Shown: positions 25,966-35,909, counted from the stretch's first letter. The stretch: 64,000 nucleotides of DNA from Pseudopedobacter sp965218985 (GCA_965218985.1 CBDCMP010000006.1:620001-684000), one strand, 5' to 3'. The notes: generated from the sequence alone by a model not told the origin. Made by a program: numbers and translations.

Positions 25966-26103
25966 ATGAGTGAATCCACTAAGACCCAAACTAAGACCCA
26001 AAAGAAAAGTAAAGATCCCTGCTGGAAAGGTTATGAACAGGTGGGGATGAAGAAAAAAGATGGAAATAAAGTTCCCAATTGTGTGCCGAAAAAGAAAACT
26101 TAA
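25966..26103 (+). CDS. 45-residue 'CWKGYEQVGMK' micro-protein
   Basis: ATG at 25966: a Lys/Thr-rich start followed by 'DPCWKGYEQVGMKKKDGNKV' and 'PNCVPKKKT'. The C-W-x-G-Y-x-x-x-G-x-K ... V-P-N-C-V-P pattern recurs as a short C-terminal motif in many phage and environmental proteins and as stand-alone micro-proteins in Bacteroidota. Its two Cys could bind metal or pair. Function unknown. It lies 64 bp ahead of the histidine kinase. Confidence 0.65.
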   Translation: MSESTKTQTKTQKKSKDPCWKGYEQVGMKKKDGNKVPNCVPKKKT

Positions 26104-26167
26104 AGCAGGTTAATAAAAACAATTATCAAATTTAAAACTTATTTTTCAAAAATTTTGAATTGATTGA

Positions 26168-28723
26168 ATGACCCCTCGCTTTGATCCCCTCAGTAATGAA
26201 GAATTACTTTTAGTATTGAATTTATCAAAAGATGCCACCGCCATATATAATGGAGAGGATATGGTCATCCGTATGGCTAATGATGCCATGATCAGATTTT
26301 GGGGAAAAGATAAAAACGTCATTGGTAAACCCCTACAGGAAGCGGTACCCGAACTCATCGGGCAACCCTTCCTCAACATTTTAAGGGATGTAATGAAATC
26401 AGGTAAACTTTATGAAGCCAAAGAGATGCCTGCAGAACTGATGGTGAATGGTGAATTAAAGATATTCTACTTTGATTTCATCTATCAGCCTGTGAAAAAC
26501 CAACTGGGCGAGACCTTTTGTATTTTACACACTGCCTCTGATGTGACTGAGAGGGTGTTGAACAGGAAGTTGATCGAAGAGCAGAAGTACAAAGAACAGG
26601 AGTTGAACGAAGAATTGACGGTCTCCAACGAAGAGCTGTCTGCCATGAATGAGGAGATGGTTGCAGCTAACCAACATCTGCAGGATATCTACGATAAGCT
26701 GGTCATCACGGAACAAAAATCGAGTTTAATCATTGTCGATGCACCTGTGGCAATCGGAGTTTTGTATGGATTGGAATTGATTATTGAATCAGCAAATGGA
26801 AAATTGCTGGAGCTTTGGGGTAAAAGCCAGGATGTGATTGGAAAACCATTGATAAAAGCCTTACCTGAATTGGAGGGTCAGCCTTTTTTAAAGCTGCTTG
26901 AAGATGTGTATTTGAAGGGTGAAGCTTTTTACGGTAATGAAATTAAAGCTTCGGTTCAACGGAACGGAGAATTGAATGATTACTATTTCAATTTCGTTTA
27001 TCATCCCCTAAAAAATAATTCCGGTAAAACTCACAGTGTGATGATCGTTGCTAATGAAGTCACGGAGCAGTTAGAAATGAGGAGAAAGTTAGAGTACGAT
27101 GAATACCGTTTGAACCAGATGGTAGTGACAGCACCCATGGGAATGTGTATTTTAAAAGGCAGGGAATTGTTGGTGGAGATCGCCAACCAGCCCATGCTGG
27201 ATATGTGGAGCAGGGAACGTTCGGAAATAATCGGAAAACCTATCTTATCTGTTTTGCCAGAACTATTGGAACAGCCTTTTCCTGATATGCTGGAGAAAGT
27301 ATTCCAATCAGGAAAAGGATTAGCTGTGCCAGAGATCATGGTGATGAATATTGATAAAATCACAGGCCATCATCGTCAGCGGTATGTTAACTTTACTTAT
27401 GAACCCTTGTTTAATTTAGAGGGCAAAGTGGAGTCTGTAATGGTCACCGTAATCAATATCACGGAGACTGTTCATCACCGTATAGAACTGGAAGAAAAAG
27501 AGAATCTGTTACAGGAGATGAACGAGGAATTAGCGGCCACTAATGAGGAATTGGCCGCAGCTAACGAGGAGATGACCGTGAGCAATGAAGAATTGTCTGC
27601 AGCGAACGAACAATTAATCTATACTAACGATGAGCTCTCATCCACCCGTGACGAACTGCAGCAGCTTAACAACAAATTGAAACAAAGTGAAGGCAGATTA
27701 CTCAATATATTGGATACCCTACCACAACTGACCTGGACCAACACACAGGAGGGAATCATTCATTTTGTAAACCAGCGCTGGTGTGATTTCAGCGGAATAA
27801 GTTTTGCAGCTATCCAGAGCTGGGAGTGGAGGGATGTCATTCATCCGGATGACCTCCAATCCACCATGAATAGCTATAGCGAAATCCTGGAAAGTAAAAC
27901 AGGGGGAGAATATGAGTGCCGTTATCTGGCTGATGATGGTAATTTTTACTGGTTTTTAAACAGGTTGGAACCACTTTATGAGGAGGAGGGAGGAATACTG
28001 TTTTGGATTGGTACTGCAACTGATATCAATGAGCGCAAAATGAATGATACCCGTAAAAATGATTTCATAGCCATTGTGAGCCACGAACTGAAAACACCGC
28101 TCACTACGGTAAAAGGCTATTTACAGCTGGTAAATATTAAAGCCAAGAAGATGAAGGACAGCTTCACTTCCACATCATTGGACAAAGCCGATGCACAAGT
28201 GAACAAGATGAGCACCCTCATCAAAGGGTTTTTGGACATAGCCAGATTGGAAGCGGGGAAGATCAACCTGAACCCTCAGCGATTTGAATTGAACGACCTG
28301 GTGAAGGAGAATGTGGAAGAGATGAACAGCACTAAAGGTGTGAACATTAAATTCAGCAGTGCCGAATCCTTTAGCGTGGTAGCCGACAGGGATAAAATAG
28401 GCCAGGTGCTGAACAATCTGCTAAGCAATGCTATTAAATACTCACCTAATGGTGCAGATATACAAGTGAAATGTGAAAAGGTGAAAGACATGGTGAGTGT
28501 GAGCGTGAAGGATGAGGGAATGGGAATAGACCCTAAAGACCTGGATAAATTATTCGATCGTTTTTACCGAGTGGAAAGCGATCTTACCAGGCATATCTCT
28601 GGTTTTGGGATAGGGCTATATCTATCTGCTGAACTTATCAAACGCCATAATGGAAAGATATGGGCCGAAAGCGAAAAGGGTGTCGGTTCCACCTTCCATT
28701 TTCAATTACCTTTTGATAACTGA
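26168..28723 (+). CDS. multi-PAS sensor histidine kinase
   Basis: 851 residues, cytoplasmic (no membrane helices). Three related PAS repeats with 'GKPLxxALPELxGQPFL' ends at about residues 10-130, 180-300 and 315-435. Two 'N-E-E-L' heptad coiled coils separate them (about 140-175 and 445-515). A fourth PAS/PAC ('PQLTWTNTQEGIIHFVNQRW') covers about 512-630. HisKA follows with phospho-acceptor H639 in 'IVSHELKTPL', then HATPase_c with N box 'NNLLSNAIKYSPNG', 'DEGMGID' and 'GFGIGLYLSAEL'. It autophosphorylates and passes phosphate to a response regulator, but none is encoded nearby, so it is an orphan kinase. Confidence 0.93.
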   Translation: MTPRFDPLSNEELLLVLNLSKDATAIYNGEDMVIRMANDAMIRFWGKDKNVIGKPLQEAVPELIGQPFLNILRDVMKSGKLYEAKEMPAELMVNGELKIFYFDFIYQPVKNQLGETFCILHTASDVTERVLNRKLIEEQKYKEQELNEELTVSNEELSAMNEEMVAANQHLQDIYDKLVITEQKSSLIIVDAPVAIGVLYGLELIIESANGKLLELWGKSQDVIGKPLIKALPELEGQPFLKLLEDVYLKGEAFYGNEIKASVQRNGELNDYYFNFVYHPLKNNSGKTHSVMIVANEVTEQLEMRRKLEYDEYRLNQMVVTAPMGMCILKGRELLVEIANQPMLDMWSRERSEIIGKPILSVLPELLEQPFPDMLEKVFQSGKGLAVPEIMVMNIDKITGHHRQRYVNFTYEPLFNLEGKVESVMVTVINITETVHHRIELEEKENLLQEMNEELAATNEELAAANEEMTVSNEELSAANEQLIYTNDELSSTRDELQQLNNKLKQSEGRLLNILDTLPQLTWTNTQEGIIHFVNQRWCDFSGISFAAIQSWEWRDVIHPDDLQSTMNSYSEILESKTGGEYECRYLADDGNFYWFLNRLEPLYEEEGGILFWIGTATDINERKMNDTRKNDFIAIVSHELKTPLTTVKGYLQLVNIKAKKMKDSFTSTSLDKADAQVNKMSTLIKGFLDIARLEAGKINLNPQRFELNDLVKENVEEMNSTKGVNIKFSSAESFSVVADRDKIGQVLNNLLSNAIKYSPNGADIQVKCEKVKDMVSVSVKDEGMGIDPKDLDKLFDRFYRVESDLTRHISGFGIGLYLSAELIKRHNGKIWAESEKGVGSTFHFQLPFDN

Positions 28724-28840
28724 ATAATAGGAAATGCCTGGAGCACTATTCCCACTTTTCTTTATAATTTTAATAATGAGGTGTTCCTAACTATTGACTG
28801 ATTTTAATAAATTCGTATCGAGCAGCCTTAACATATTTAT

Positions 28841-29629
28841 ATGAAGCAATATAGCACCCGCATCAGCTTATCTATTTTCATCCTTTTGGTGATTACAACG
28901 GTGGTTTTGGGCCAAACCAAAAATACAGCTATCTACCAGCTCAGGATCTATCACTATCATGATCCTGCTCAGGAAAAAAATTTGGATAATTACCTGGAAC
29001 ATGCTTTTGTACCAGCTATGCACCGGCAGGGTATCACGGAGGCAGGCGTGTTTAAATGGTTGGGCAATGATACCGCACAGGACAAAAGACTTTTTGTGTT
29101 TCTTCCTTATAAAAATATGAAACAGTCGATTGAAATGCAAAAGAAGTTAAATCAGGATGTCTCCTACCTTCAACAGGGGGCTCCCTTTTTAAATGCTTCT
29201 TATGATCATCCTCCTTATGATCGTATGGAGACTATCTTATTGAAGGCCTTCAGTCAGATGCCTAAAATGAAGAAACCTGACCTTAAAAACAAGCTATCCG
29301 AAAGGGTCTATGAACTGAGAAGCTATGAAAGCGCAACCGAGCAGTACCATGAAAATAAGGTGCAGATGTTTAACGAAGGAGGGGAGGTGAAGTTATTTAA
29401 AAATCTAAATTTCAATGCTGTTTTTTATGCCAAGGTTTTGGTTGGTGGCCAGATGCCTAATTTGATGTATATGACCACCTTTGAAAATCAGGCCGACAGA
29501 GATGCGCATTGGAAAGCTTTTAGTGCTGATCCTGTTTGGAAAACACTATCCGCCAATGAAAAATATCAGCATAATGTGTCGCACATCAGTATGTGGTTTC
29601 TAAGGCCGACAAATTATTCAGATATTTAG
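28841..29629 (+). CDS. NIPSNAP-family secreted protein
   Basis: 262 residues with an N-terminal signal peptide (ISLSIFILLVITTVVLGQ, cleavage after about residue 24). Two ferredoxin-like alpha-beta halves follow: 'IYQLRIYHYHDPAQEKNLDN' and 'RVYELRSYESATEQYHENKV', the two NIPSNAP domains. The family is a dimeric alpha-beta barrel fold with no fixed enzymatic role. The periplasmic form is widespread in Bacteroidota. Convergent with the next gene at 17 bp distance. Confidence 0.85.
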   Translation: MKQYSTRISLSIFILLVITTVVLGQTKNTAIYQLRIYHYHDPAQEKNLDNYLEHAFVPAMHRQGITEAGVFKWLGNDTAQDKRLFVFLPYKNMKQSIEMQKKLNQDVSYLQQGAPFLNASYDHPPYDRMETILLKAFSQMPKMKKPDLKNKLSERVYELRSYESATEQYHENKVQMFNEGGEVKLFKNLNFNAVFYAKVLVGGQMPNLMYMTTFENQADRDAHWKAFSADPVWKTLSANEKYQHNVSHISMWFLRPTNYSDI

Positions 29630-29646
29630 GCCGGGATAAAAGTCAA

Positions 29647-30315
29647 TCAACTGTCTGCTAAAATCAAAATATCACCGACTTCCAAAATCTTTTTTTCATA
29701 ACCGATCAAAACAGCATGGATCATTGCCTGACCTAGTTGTTTCAAAGTGCAGATATGATTTGGTGCCAGCAAGCGAACAAGGGGTGTCAGCCATGCAAAA
29801 TATTTATAATACGTCAGAACATTTCTGGCATTTTTGCCAGGTTCCAAAACACCCGGCCTGAAATTATATACCTCCTTAAAAGGCAATTTCAGAAGATCAT
29901 TCTCCGTTTTTCCTTTTACACGGGCCCACATCATACGTCCCTGCTCGCTGCTATCAGTTCCGGCACCTGAAATGTAACAGAAAGTCATGGCTTCATTTTG
30001 TTGAACTAAGGTTTCAGCCACATGCATGGTTAGGGTGTAGGTGAGCTTAAAATATTCGGGTTCTTTCATTCCCACTGAGGATACACCCAAACAGAAAAAA
30101 CAGGCATTGTAACCTTGCAGCTGGCTTTGAATTGGCGAAAGGTCAAAAAAATCAGTATGGATGAGTTCTTTTAACTTAGCATGGTAGAATCCGCAGTTTT
30201 TGCGATTGATTACCAACACCTCCTCCACCTCATCACTTGCCAAACATTCATTCAATACACCTTCTCCCACCATCCCTGTGGAGCCGGTAAGGATGATTTT
30301 AAGTTTTTGATTCAT
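29647..30315 (-). CDS. NAD(P)-binding epimerase-like protein (TIP30-type)
   Basis: 222 residues with Rossmann start 'IILTGSTGMVGEGVLNECLA' (residues 6-25), then 'VLVINRK', 'FFCLGVSSVGMKEPEYFKLT' and 'FCYISGAGTDSSEQGRMMWA'. This is the atypical SDR group related to human HTATIP2/TIP30, where catalytic Tyr-Lys is replaced. Probably NADPH-binding; substrate unknown. Transcribed divergently from the PNPOx-like gene. Confidence 0.78.
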   Translation of the reverse strand: MNQKLKIILTGSTGMVGEGVLNECLASDEVEEVLVINRKNCGFYHAKLKELIHTDFFDLSPIQSQLQGYNACFFCLGVSSVGMKEPEYFKLTYTLTMHVAETLVQQNEAMTFCYISGAGTDSSEQGRMMWARVKGKTENDLLKLPFKEVYNFRPGVLEPGKNARNVLTYYKYFAWLTPLVRLLAPNHICTLKQLGQAMIHAVLIGYEKKILEVGDILILADS

Positions 30316-30600
30316 TGCTTAATATTAATCATTATTATCTGTTAACCATACAAATTCTTATCATTCTAACCTGATTATCTTTAAATGCTTCGAGGTCAAA
30401 ACACGAATCGTCATCAATAGCTGCCCAGCATTGCTGCGTGGGATGTGCTGCGGCATGTATCTGGACTATCCATTTTAATCAGCTCAAATAAATATCCAAA
30501 GCTGATCACAATTAAAAAAATACTTTCCGGGACAAGCATCTTCGGAAACGATTTGGACCGTTCTTTGCATTGCTCCAAAAACAAATATCAATTACACATC
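30316..30600. other. intergenic region between divergent genes
   Basis: 285 bp with no supported ORF. An in-frame extension of the downstream gene to 30445 exists but has no family similarity. A GC-rich patch with imperfect symmetry (GCTGCCCAGCATTGCTGCG, about 30420-30438) may be an operator; this is a guess. Confidence 0.35.
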
Positions 30601-31152
30601 ATGGAAAACAATCAAAGAGACAGTTCAAATAACAGTCAGCAAGGTGAGCATCATAAAACGCTGTTTGGCGAAGAAGCTTTAAAGAAATTAAAACACATCG
30701 CAACAAAGGCAGAGAACTGCTTTTTTTGCACAAACATCAAAACTGGCCTGCCTGTTTCGGTAAGGCCAATGTCTGTTCTACAAGTGGATGAGGAGGGGAA
30801 CCTTTGGTTTATGAGCATGAAAGACAGCCATAAGAATGAAGAGATCAAGGCTGATCCTTTTACCCATCTTTTTTTCCAGGAAAACACCAATTCCGGTTTT
30901 TTGAACATCTATGGCATCAGTGAAATCAGTTTTAACCAGGAGAAGATTGATGAACTTTGGAACCCACTTTTGAAAACATGGTTTCAGGGAGGAGAGGATG
31001 ATGCCAGTATCAGTCTGATTAAAGTGATTCCTACTCATGTGTATTACTGGGACAACAAACATGGAGATATGGTGGCATTCGCTAAAATGGCTGCCTCAGT
31101 GGTGACTGGTAAAACGATGGATGATAGTATAGAAGGAGACCTGGATTTCTGA
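30601..31152 (+). CDS. pyridoxamine 5'-phosphate oxidase-like general stress protein
   Basis: 183 residues from ATG 30601, chosen because the upstream extension to 30445 reads as non-coding. The split-barrel flavin-binding domain covers residues 25-160: 'NCFFCTNIKTGLPVSVRPMS', 'LWFMSMKDSHKNEEIKADPF', 'FLNIYGISEISFN'. C-terminal 'VYYWDNKHGDMVAFAKMAAS' is typical of the GSP26-type family. It probably binds FMN or a related cofactor; its role in stress is inferred from the family. Confidence 0.82.
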   Translation: MENNQRDSSNNSQQGEHHKTLFGEEALKKLKHIATKAENCFFCTNIKTGLPVSVRPMSVLQVDEEGNLWFMSMKDSHKNEEIKADPFTHLFFQENTNSGFLNIYGISEISFNQEKIDELWNPLLKTWFQGGEDDASISLIKVIPTHVYYWDNKHGDMVAFAKMAASVVTGKTMDDSIEGDLDF

Positions 31153-31350
31153 TTTCTTTTCCTTGTAAATTCCCTTATTATGCAGGAACATTGACCATCA
31201 CGAGTTTCAGGATCCAGCAATTAAACAAATTCCTCAAGGGGATATGAGCAACAGTTCGGTGATTTCTTCACTAAAATAAAATGCTGCTGTCAACACAATT
31301 ATTTATTAAATTGTCAATAAAATAATCAGTCACAATAGCCATCAAACTTT

Positions 31351-32478
31351 ATGGATTCATTTAAAGGGTTTCCGGTCACCGTAAAAAGATCGATAGAATT
31401 ACTTGGCCTTTTTCTGATTGGTTATATGGTAGTGGTGGGCAGCAGCATCATTATGCCAATTATCATGGCATTTTTCCTGAGCATCATGCTGTTACCCGTT
31501 TATCGTTTCTTGAGAAATAAGGGGGTTCCCGAGACTTTGGCAATTTTGGTCCCTATCCTGATTCTTTTAATACTGGCAGCGTTACTCATATGGTTCTTCT
31601 CTGCACAAATTCAGCTTTTAATCGCTGATTTCCCACAGATAAAGAAGAACATGAACATCCATCTGAGATCTTTAAGTGCGTGGATCAACAGCTTCACGGA
31701 TTATTCCACAGAGGAGCAGCTGAAGTTGGTGAATGAGCAGAGCAATAAATTTCTAAGCAGCACGGGTGACATTCTTTCCGGAGTGGCAGGTTCTGTTTCC
31801 GGAGTGCTGGTGTTTTTTGGGTTATTACCTATCTATATCTATCTCATATTGTTTTACAAGAACTTGTTGTTGAAGTTTTGTATCATGTGGTTTAGCCCCG
31901 GGAAGATTCCGGAGGTGGAGAATGGTTTAAGAGCTATGGAAGATATCATCAAAAGTTATTTATTAGGTTTGCTTATCCAGATCGGCTACATCACCATATT
32001 ATTGGGCGGAGCACTGTTGGTCATTGGAATCAAACATGCCTTATTAATCGGAGTGCTTTTTGCGCTCCTGAACCTGATTCCTTATGTTGGTGCTTTGATT
32101 GGAAACATCATGGGCGTGTTGCTCACCATCAGTTCCTCACAGGAGACTTGGCCCATTTTCACTGTGCTCATTGTCATTGCAGTAGTTCAATTTTTAGATA
32201 ATAACATATTGATGCCCAGAATTGTAGGGTCTAAAGTTAAAATAAACAGTTTAGTAGCGATACTGGGTATTGTGGTGGCCGGAACTTTGGCTGGTATTTC
32301 CGGAATGTTCCTGGCTTTACCTATCATTGCGGTCTTAAAAATTATTTTCGACCGTTCAGAAGGTTTTGAAAAATGGGGAGTGTTGTTGGGTGATGACCGG
32401 CCAGAAAAAAACCCTATTCTGATGAAAAGCCTTCGAAAAAAAACAGAAACAAAAGTTCAACAAACTGGAAAAGAGTGA
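31351..32478 (+). CDS. AI-2E family transporter (PerM-like)
   Basis: 375 residues, about eight membrane helices. N-terminal helices ('VVVGSSIIMPIIMAFFLSIM'), a soluble segment (about 90-150), then the family block 'GLLIQIGYITILLGGALLVI', 'FALLNLIPYVGALIGNIMGV' and 'QFLDNNILMPRIVGSKVKIN'. These are hallmark AI-2E/UPF0118 motifs. Members export small molecules or act as Na+/H+ antiporters; the substrate here is unknown. The C-terminus is basic and hydrophilic. Confidence 0.88.
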   Translation: MDSFKGFPVTVKRSIELLGLFLIGYMVVVGSSIIMPIIMAFFLSIMLLPVYRFLRNKGVPETLAILVPILILLILAALLIWFFSAQIQLLIADFPQIKKNMNIHLRSLSAWINSFTDYSTEEQLKLVNEQSNKFLSSTGDILSGVAGSVSGVLVFFGLLPIYIYLILFYKNLLLKFCIMWFSPGKIPEVENGLRAMEDIIKSYLLGLLIQIGYITILLGGALLVIGIKHALLIGVLFALLNLIPYVGALIGNIMGVLLTISSSQETWPIFTVLIVIAVVQFLDNNILMPRIVGSKVKINSLVAILGIVVAGTLAGISGMFLALPIIAVLKIIFDRSEGFEKWGVLLGDDRPEKNPILMKSLRKKTETKVQQTGKE

Positions 32479-32603
32479 ATTTTTATTTAGATAATCAACA
32501 CGCATAATGATTCTTGGCGTTCCTTTTCATCAATCATGAGTCGTTAAAAAATTATTCCAGTATTCCTGCGTATTTATAGCAGTTAAAATTTAATTTAGCT
32601 GCA

Positions 32604-33953
32604 ATGCAATCCTTTGAAATAGATAAATCTGATCTTTTGAAGATCAAACAGGCCGTGGAAGGCCCGGATGAAGAGCTATTGGCATTGCTCGAGAATTACC
32701 ATGCCTCAGAGATCGCTATTCTTTTCGAGTCCATCACATTGGACGCTCAAAAGAAAATCATCCATTTATTGCCTGTGGAGATGGGTTCCGAAGTCATTTC
32801 CGAGATGAGCCATGAAGCGCATCCGGAGGAACTGCTGATAGAACTTGATCCGGAGAAACGCCAGGAGATTGTAAAAGAGCTGGATTATGATGATGCCACA
32901 GATATCATCTCCCAGATGGATGAACAGGATCAGCATGAAATCCTCCAAGATCTTGATCGGGAGGACGCAGTCCACATCCGTAATCTTTTAAACTACGCCG
33001 AAGACACTGCGGGTGGTTTAATGAACACGCAGGTGATTAAGGTGGAGGCAGAGATGTCCAAGAAGCAGGCTATTGATGAAATCATCCTGCAAAGTGAGGA
33101 AATAGAAGAGTTCTACACCATCTATGTAGTGGATAATCAGGACGTTCTTCAGGGTATCGTCTCGCTGAAGGAGATCATTAAAGCTAAAGCCAGTGCAAAA
33201 GTTGCCGATTTAATAAATGATGATTTCATTTTTGTAAAGGCAGATGTTGACCAAGAGGAAGTTGCCGATCTTATCTCCCAGTATAATTTAACCAGTATTC
33301 CCGTAGTTGATTCCAACATGAAATTATTGGGCCGTGTCACTTTTGATGACGTGATAGACGTCATGGAGGAGGAGAACACCGAGGATATATTGAAAATATC
33401 CGGGGTTTCTGAAGATGAGGAATTGAGTGGAAATTGGGTGGAAGCGGTTAAATCTCGTCTGCCCTGGCTGATATTGAATTTAGGCACTGCTTTCCTGGCT
33501 TCCTCTGTCATCAGGTATTTTGAACCAACGGTCACTAAAATAGTGGTTTTGGCCGGTTACATGACCATCATAGCAGGGATGGGTGGAAACGCAGCCACAC
33601 AAGCTTTAGCAGTCACTGTTCGTAGAATCACTTTAAGTGATCTTACAGATAATCAAGCCTATCGTACTGTTTTAAAAGAACTTACAGTAGGTTTGATCAA
33701 TGGTGCAGTGAATGGGTTGATTGTTTTTCTTTTTGCTTATTTTTACGATGATAACCTTTTGCTTGGGTTAGTGATCTTCATCGCTATGACTGGCAATCTT
33801 TTGATAGCAGGAATCACCGGTGCAGGTATCCCTTTGATTCTGAAACGAGTTGGAATTGATCCTGCCATAGCTTCTTCCATCATCATCACCACCTTTACGG
33901 ATGTATTTGGATTCTTACTTTTATTGGGTTTAGCCTCTAAATTATTGCTATAA
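32604..33953 (+). CDS. mgtE: magnesium transporter MgtE
   Basis: 449 residues in the standard three-part order. MgtE_N superhelical domain (about 20-125) with 'DPEKRQEIVKELDYDDATDI'; paired CBS domains (about 130-255) with 'YVVDNQDVLQGIVSLKEII' and 'IPVVDSNMKLLGRVTFDDVI'; then five membrane helices with 'GYMTIIAGMGGNAATQALAV' carrying the pore signature. The cytoplasmic acidic domains sense Mg2+ and close the channel when it is plentiful. No M-box-like leader is visible in the 125-bp upstream gap. Confidence 0.93.
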   Translation: MQSFEIDKSDLLKIKQAVEGPDEELLALLENYHASEIAILFESITLDAQKKIIHLLPVEMGSEVISEMSHEAHPEELLIELDPEKRQEIVKELDYDDATDIISQMDEQDQHEILQDLDREDAVHIRNLLNYAEDTAGGLMNTQVIKVEAEMSKKQAIDEIILQSEEIEEFYTIYVVDNQDVLQGIVSLKEIIKAKASAKVADLINDDFIFVKADVDQEEVADLISQYNLTSIPVVDSNMKLLGRVTFDDVIDVMEEENTEDILKISGVSEDEELSGNWVEAVKSRLPWLILNLGTAFLASSVIRYFEPTVTKIVVLAGYMTIIAGMGGNAATQALAVTVRRITLSDLTDNQAYRTVLKELTVGLINGAVNGLIVFLFAYFYDDNLLLGLVIFIAMTGNLLIAGITGAGIPLILKRVGIDPAIASSIIITTFTDVFGFLLLLGLASKLLL

Positions 33954-34026
33954 TTGCAACTCAATTTAAGATTTTAGATTTATACAACCCCGGCCCCCGG
34001 TGTTCTGAATTACAGACTTTTAAAAT

Positions 34027-35022
34027 ATGCAAACAAAACACAACTGGACAAATGACGAAATTCTTGCTATCTACAATAAACCATTTCTAGATCTGGTTTA
34101 TGAGGCTGCAACCATTCATCGTGAAAATAAAGATTATAACGAAGTACAGGTCAGCTCCCTTATATCCATAAAAACCGGTGGCTGCCCTGAGGATTGTGCC
34201 TATTGCCCGCAGGCTGCCCGCTACCATACCGATGTGGAAGTGCAGGCGATGATGAAGGTGGATGAAGTGGTTGAAGTCGCTCAGAAAGCTAAAGATGGCG
34301 GCGCCTCACGGCTCTGCATGGGAGCTGCCTGGCGTGAAGTACGTGATAACCGTGATTTTGATAAAGTGATTGATATGGTTAAGGCGGTGAATGCTATGGA
34401 TATGGAGGTTTGCTGCACTTTAGGTATGTTAACTGCCAACCAGGCCCAACGTTTGGCAGATGCCGGCTTATATGCTTATAACCATAATTTAGACACATCC
34501 GAGGAAGATTACAAAAGAATCATATCCACAAGAACTTACGACGACCGGTTAAAAACCATAGAGAATGTACGTAAAGCTAAATTGACGGTTTGCAGTGGGG
34601 GCATCATAGGTTTAGGAGAGACAGTGAATGACAGGGTTGCCATGATCAGGGTTTTGGCAAATATGCCCAAACATCCGGAATCGGTTCCCGTGAATGCATT
34701 GGTGCCAGTGAAGGGCACTCCACTTGGAGATCAGCCACGTGTTCCCATCTGGGATATGGTAAGGATGATTGCCACTGCGAGAATAGTGATGCCTAAAACA
34801 GTGGTCCGTCTTTCTGCAGGAAGAAATGAAATGAGCACCATGGAGCAGGCGCTTTGTTTCATGGCAGGTGCCAACTCCATTTTTGCAGGAGATAAATTAT
34901 TGACTACTCCAAACCCTGAATTTAAAGATGATAGGGCAATGTTTGAACTACTGGGTTTAACCACTAGGAAAGCTTTCAAGAATGGAAGACCACAGGACAA
35001 AGAAGTGATAGAGAACAGCTAG
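34027..35022 (+). CDS. bioB: biotin synthase BioB
   Basis: 331 residues, radical SAM TIM barrel. The [4Fe-4S] motif C-P-E-D-C-A-Y-C near residues 53-60 follows 'SLISIKTGG'. 'ASRLCMGAAWREVRDNRDFD', 'YNHNLDTSEEDYKRIISTRT', 'CSGGIIGLGETVNDR' and 'RLSAGRNEMSTMEQALCFMA' match BioB throughout, including the second-cluster ligands. It inserts sulfur into dethiobiotin. It is not next to other bio genes here. A MITE-like repeat follows its stop. Confidence 0.96.
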   Translation: MQTKHNWTNDEILAIYNKPFLDLVYEAATIHRENKDYNEVQVSSLISIKTGGCPEDCAYCPQAARYHTDVEVQAMMKVDEVVEVAQKAKDGGASRLCMGAAWREVRDNRDFDKVIDMVKAVNAMDMEVCCTLGMLTANQAQRLADAGLYAYNHNLDTSEEDYKRIISTRTYDDRLKTIENVRKAKLTVCSGGIIGLGETVNDRVAMIRVLANMPKHPESVPVNALVPVKGTPLGDQPRVPIWDMVRMIATARIVMPKTVVRLSAGRNEMSTMEQALCFMAGANSIFAGDKLLTTPNPEFKDDRAMFELLGLTTRKAFKNGRPQDKEVIENS

Positions 35023-35043
35023 TCGAATTAACGAGCAGTCGAG

Positions 35044-35152
35044 ACTGGTGTCATGTTAATCATAAAATGATGAAAAATCATATTTTAAATTACCTATTAT
35101 CAATGATATAAGTCTTTTTACTTTTTACTTTCTACTTTTAACTTAACACCAC
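35044..35152. repeat. MITE-like dispersed repeat, copy B
   Basis: About 109 bp, starting ACTGGTGTCATGTTAATCAT and ending near TTTTAACTTAACACC. It is in the same orientation as copy A and carries a short internal expansion of the 'TTTTTACTTTCTAC' part. It lies 22 bp after the bioB stop. Confidence 0.7.
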
Positions 35153-35258
35153 AATAATCATTTGCATTGGATTTAAAAATGACACTGGAGTTGTAAAATC
35201 AATTCTATTTTGACCATTCATAAACATTCATATAATGTGTTTCCATTAGTTTTGAATA

Positions 35259-35909
35259 ATGGGAAACAGCAAACTAACCATCATTTATATTTACGATCCA
35301 CTTTGTGGCTGGTGCTATGGGTTTAGTGGAGTGATGAAATCCCTCTATGAAAAACACCAACAGGAATTTGATTTCGAGGTGATTTCTGGGGGAATGATTT
35401 TAGGAGATAGAAAAGGATCTATAACGGGGATATCTGACCTTATCCGAAGTCATTATCCTCATTTAGTGGAGACCACCGGAGCTAAATTTGGAGAGCCTTT
35501 TCTCAAAGCTTTGAGTGAAGGTGGAATTTACATGAGTTCAGAAAAACCATGCATTGCACTTTCTGTTTTTAAATCCTATCGTCCGCAAGAAGCTGTCCTT
35601 TTTGTCCGGGATTTACAAAAATTGCTGTATCAGGAAGGGAAAGATTTGACGCTGGACGAAACCTACCCTTCATTAGCTAAAGCGTATAAAATCGATCCAC
35701 AAGAATTCATGGAAAAATTAAATACCGAGGAATACAAACAGGCGGCTTACTATGATTTTGCTTTAGCCCGTCAATTACAGGTTACTGGATTTCCAGCCGC
35801 CTTCATTAGAACTGGCGAACATCATTTTTATAAGATTACCAAAGGTTATGCAGATTTGGAGACGATGGAGTTAAGAATTTCAAACGTATGGAAAGAGGTG
35901 ATGGCATGA
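35259..35909 (+). CDS. DsbA-family thiol oxidoreductase
   Basis: 216 residues with no signal peptide, so cytoplasmic. Thioredoxin-fold start 'LTIIYIYDPLCGWCYGFSG' with active site C16-G-W-C19, a long helical insertion and a late cis-Pro region 'LQVTGFPAAFIRTGEHHFY'. Closest to the FrnE/DsbA-like thioredoxin group acting on cytosolic thiols. The stop overlaps the next start by 4 bp, so both are co-translated. Confidence 0.82.
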   Translation: MGNSKLTIIYIYDPLCGWCYGFSGVMKSLYEKHQQEFDFEVISGGMILGDRKGSITGISDLIRSHYPHLVETTGAKFGEPFLKALSEGGIYMSSEKPCIALSVFKSYRPQEAVLFVRDLQKLLYQEGKDLTLDETYPSLAKAYKIDPQEFMEKLNTEEYKQAAYYDFALARQLQVTGFPAAFIRTGEHHFYKITKGYADLETMELRISNVWKEVMA

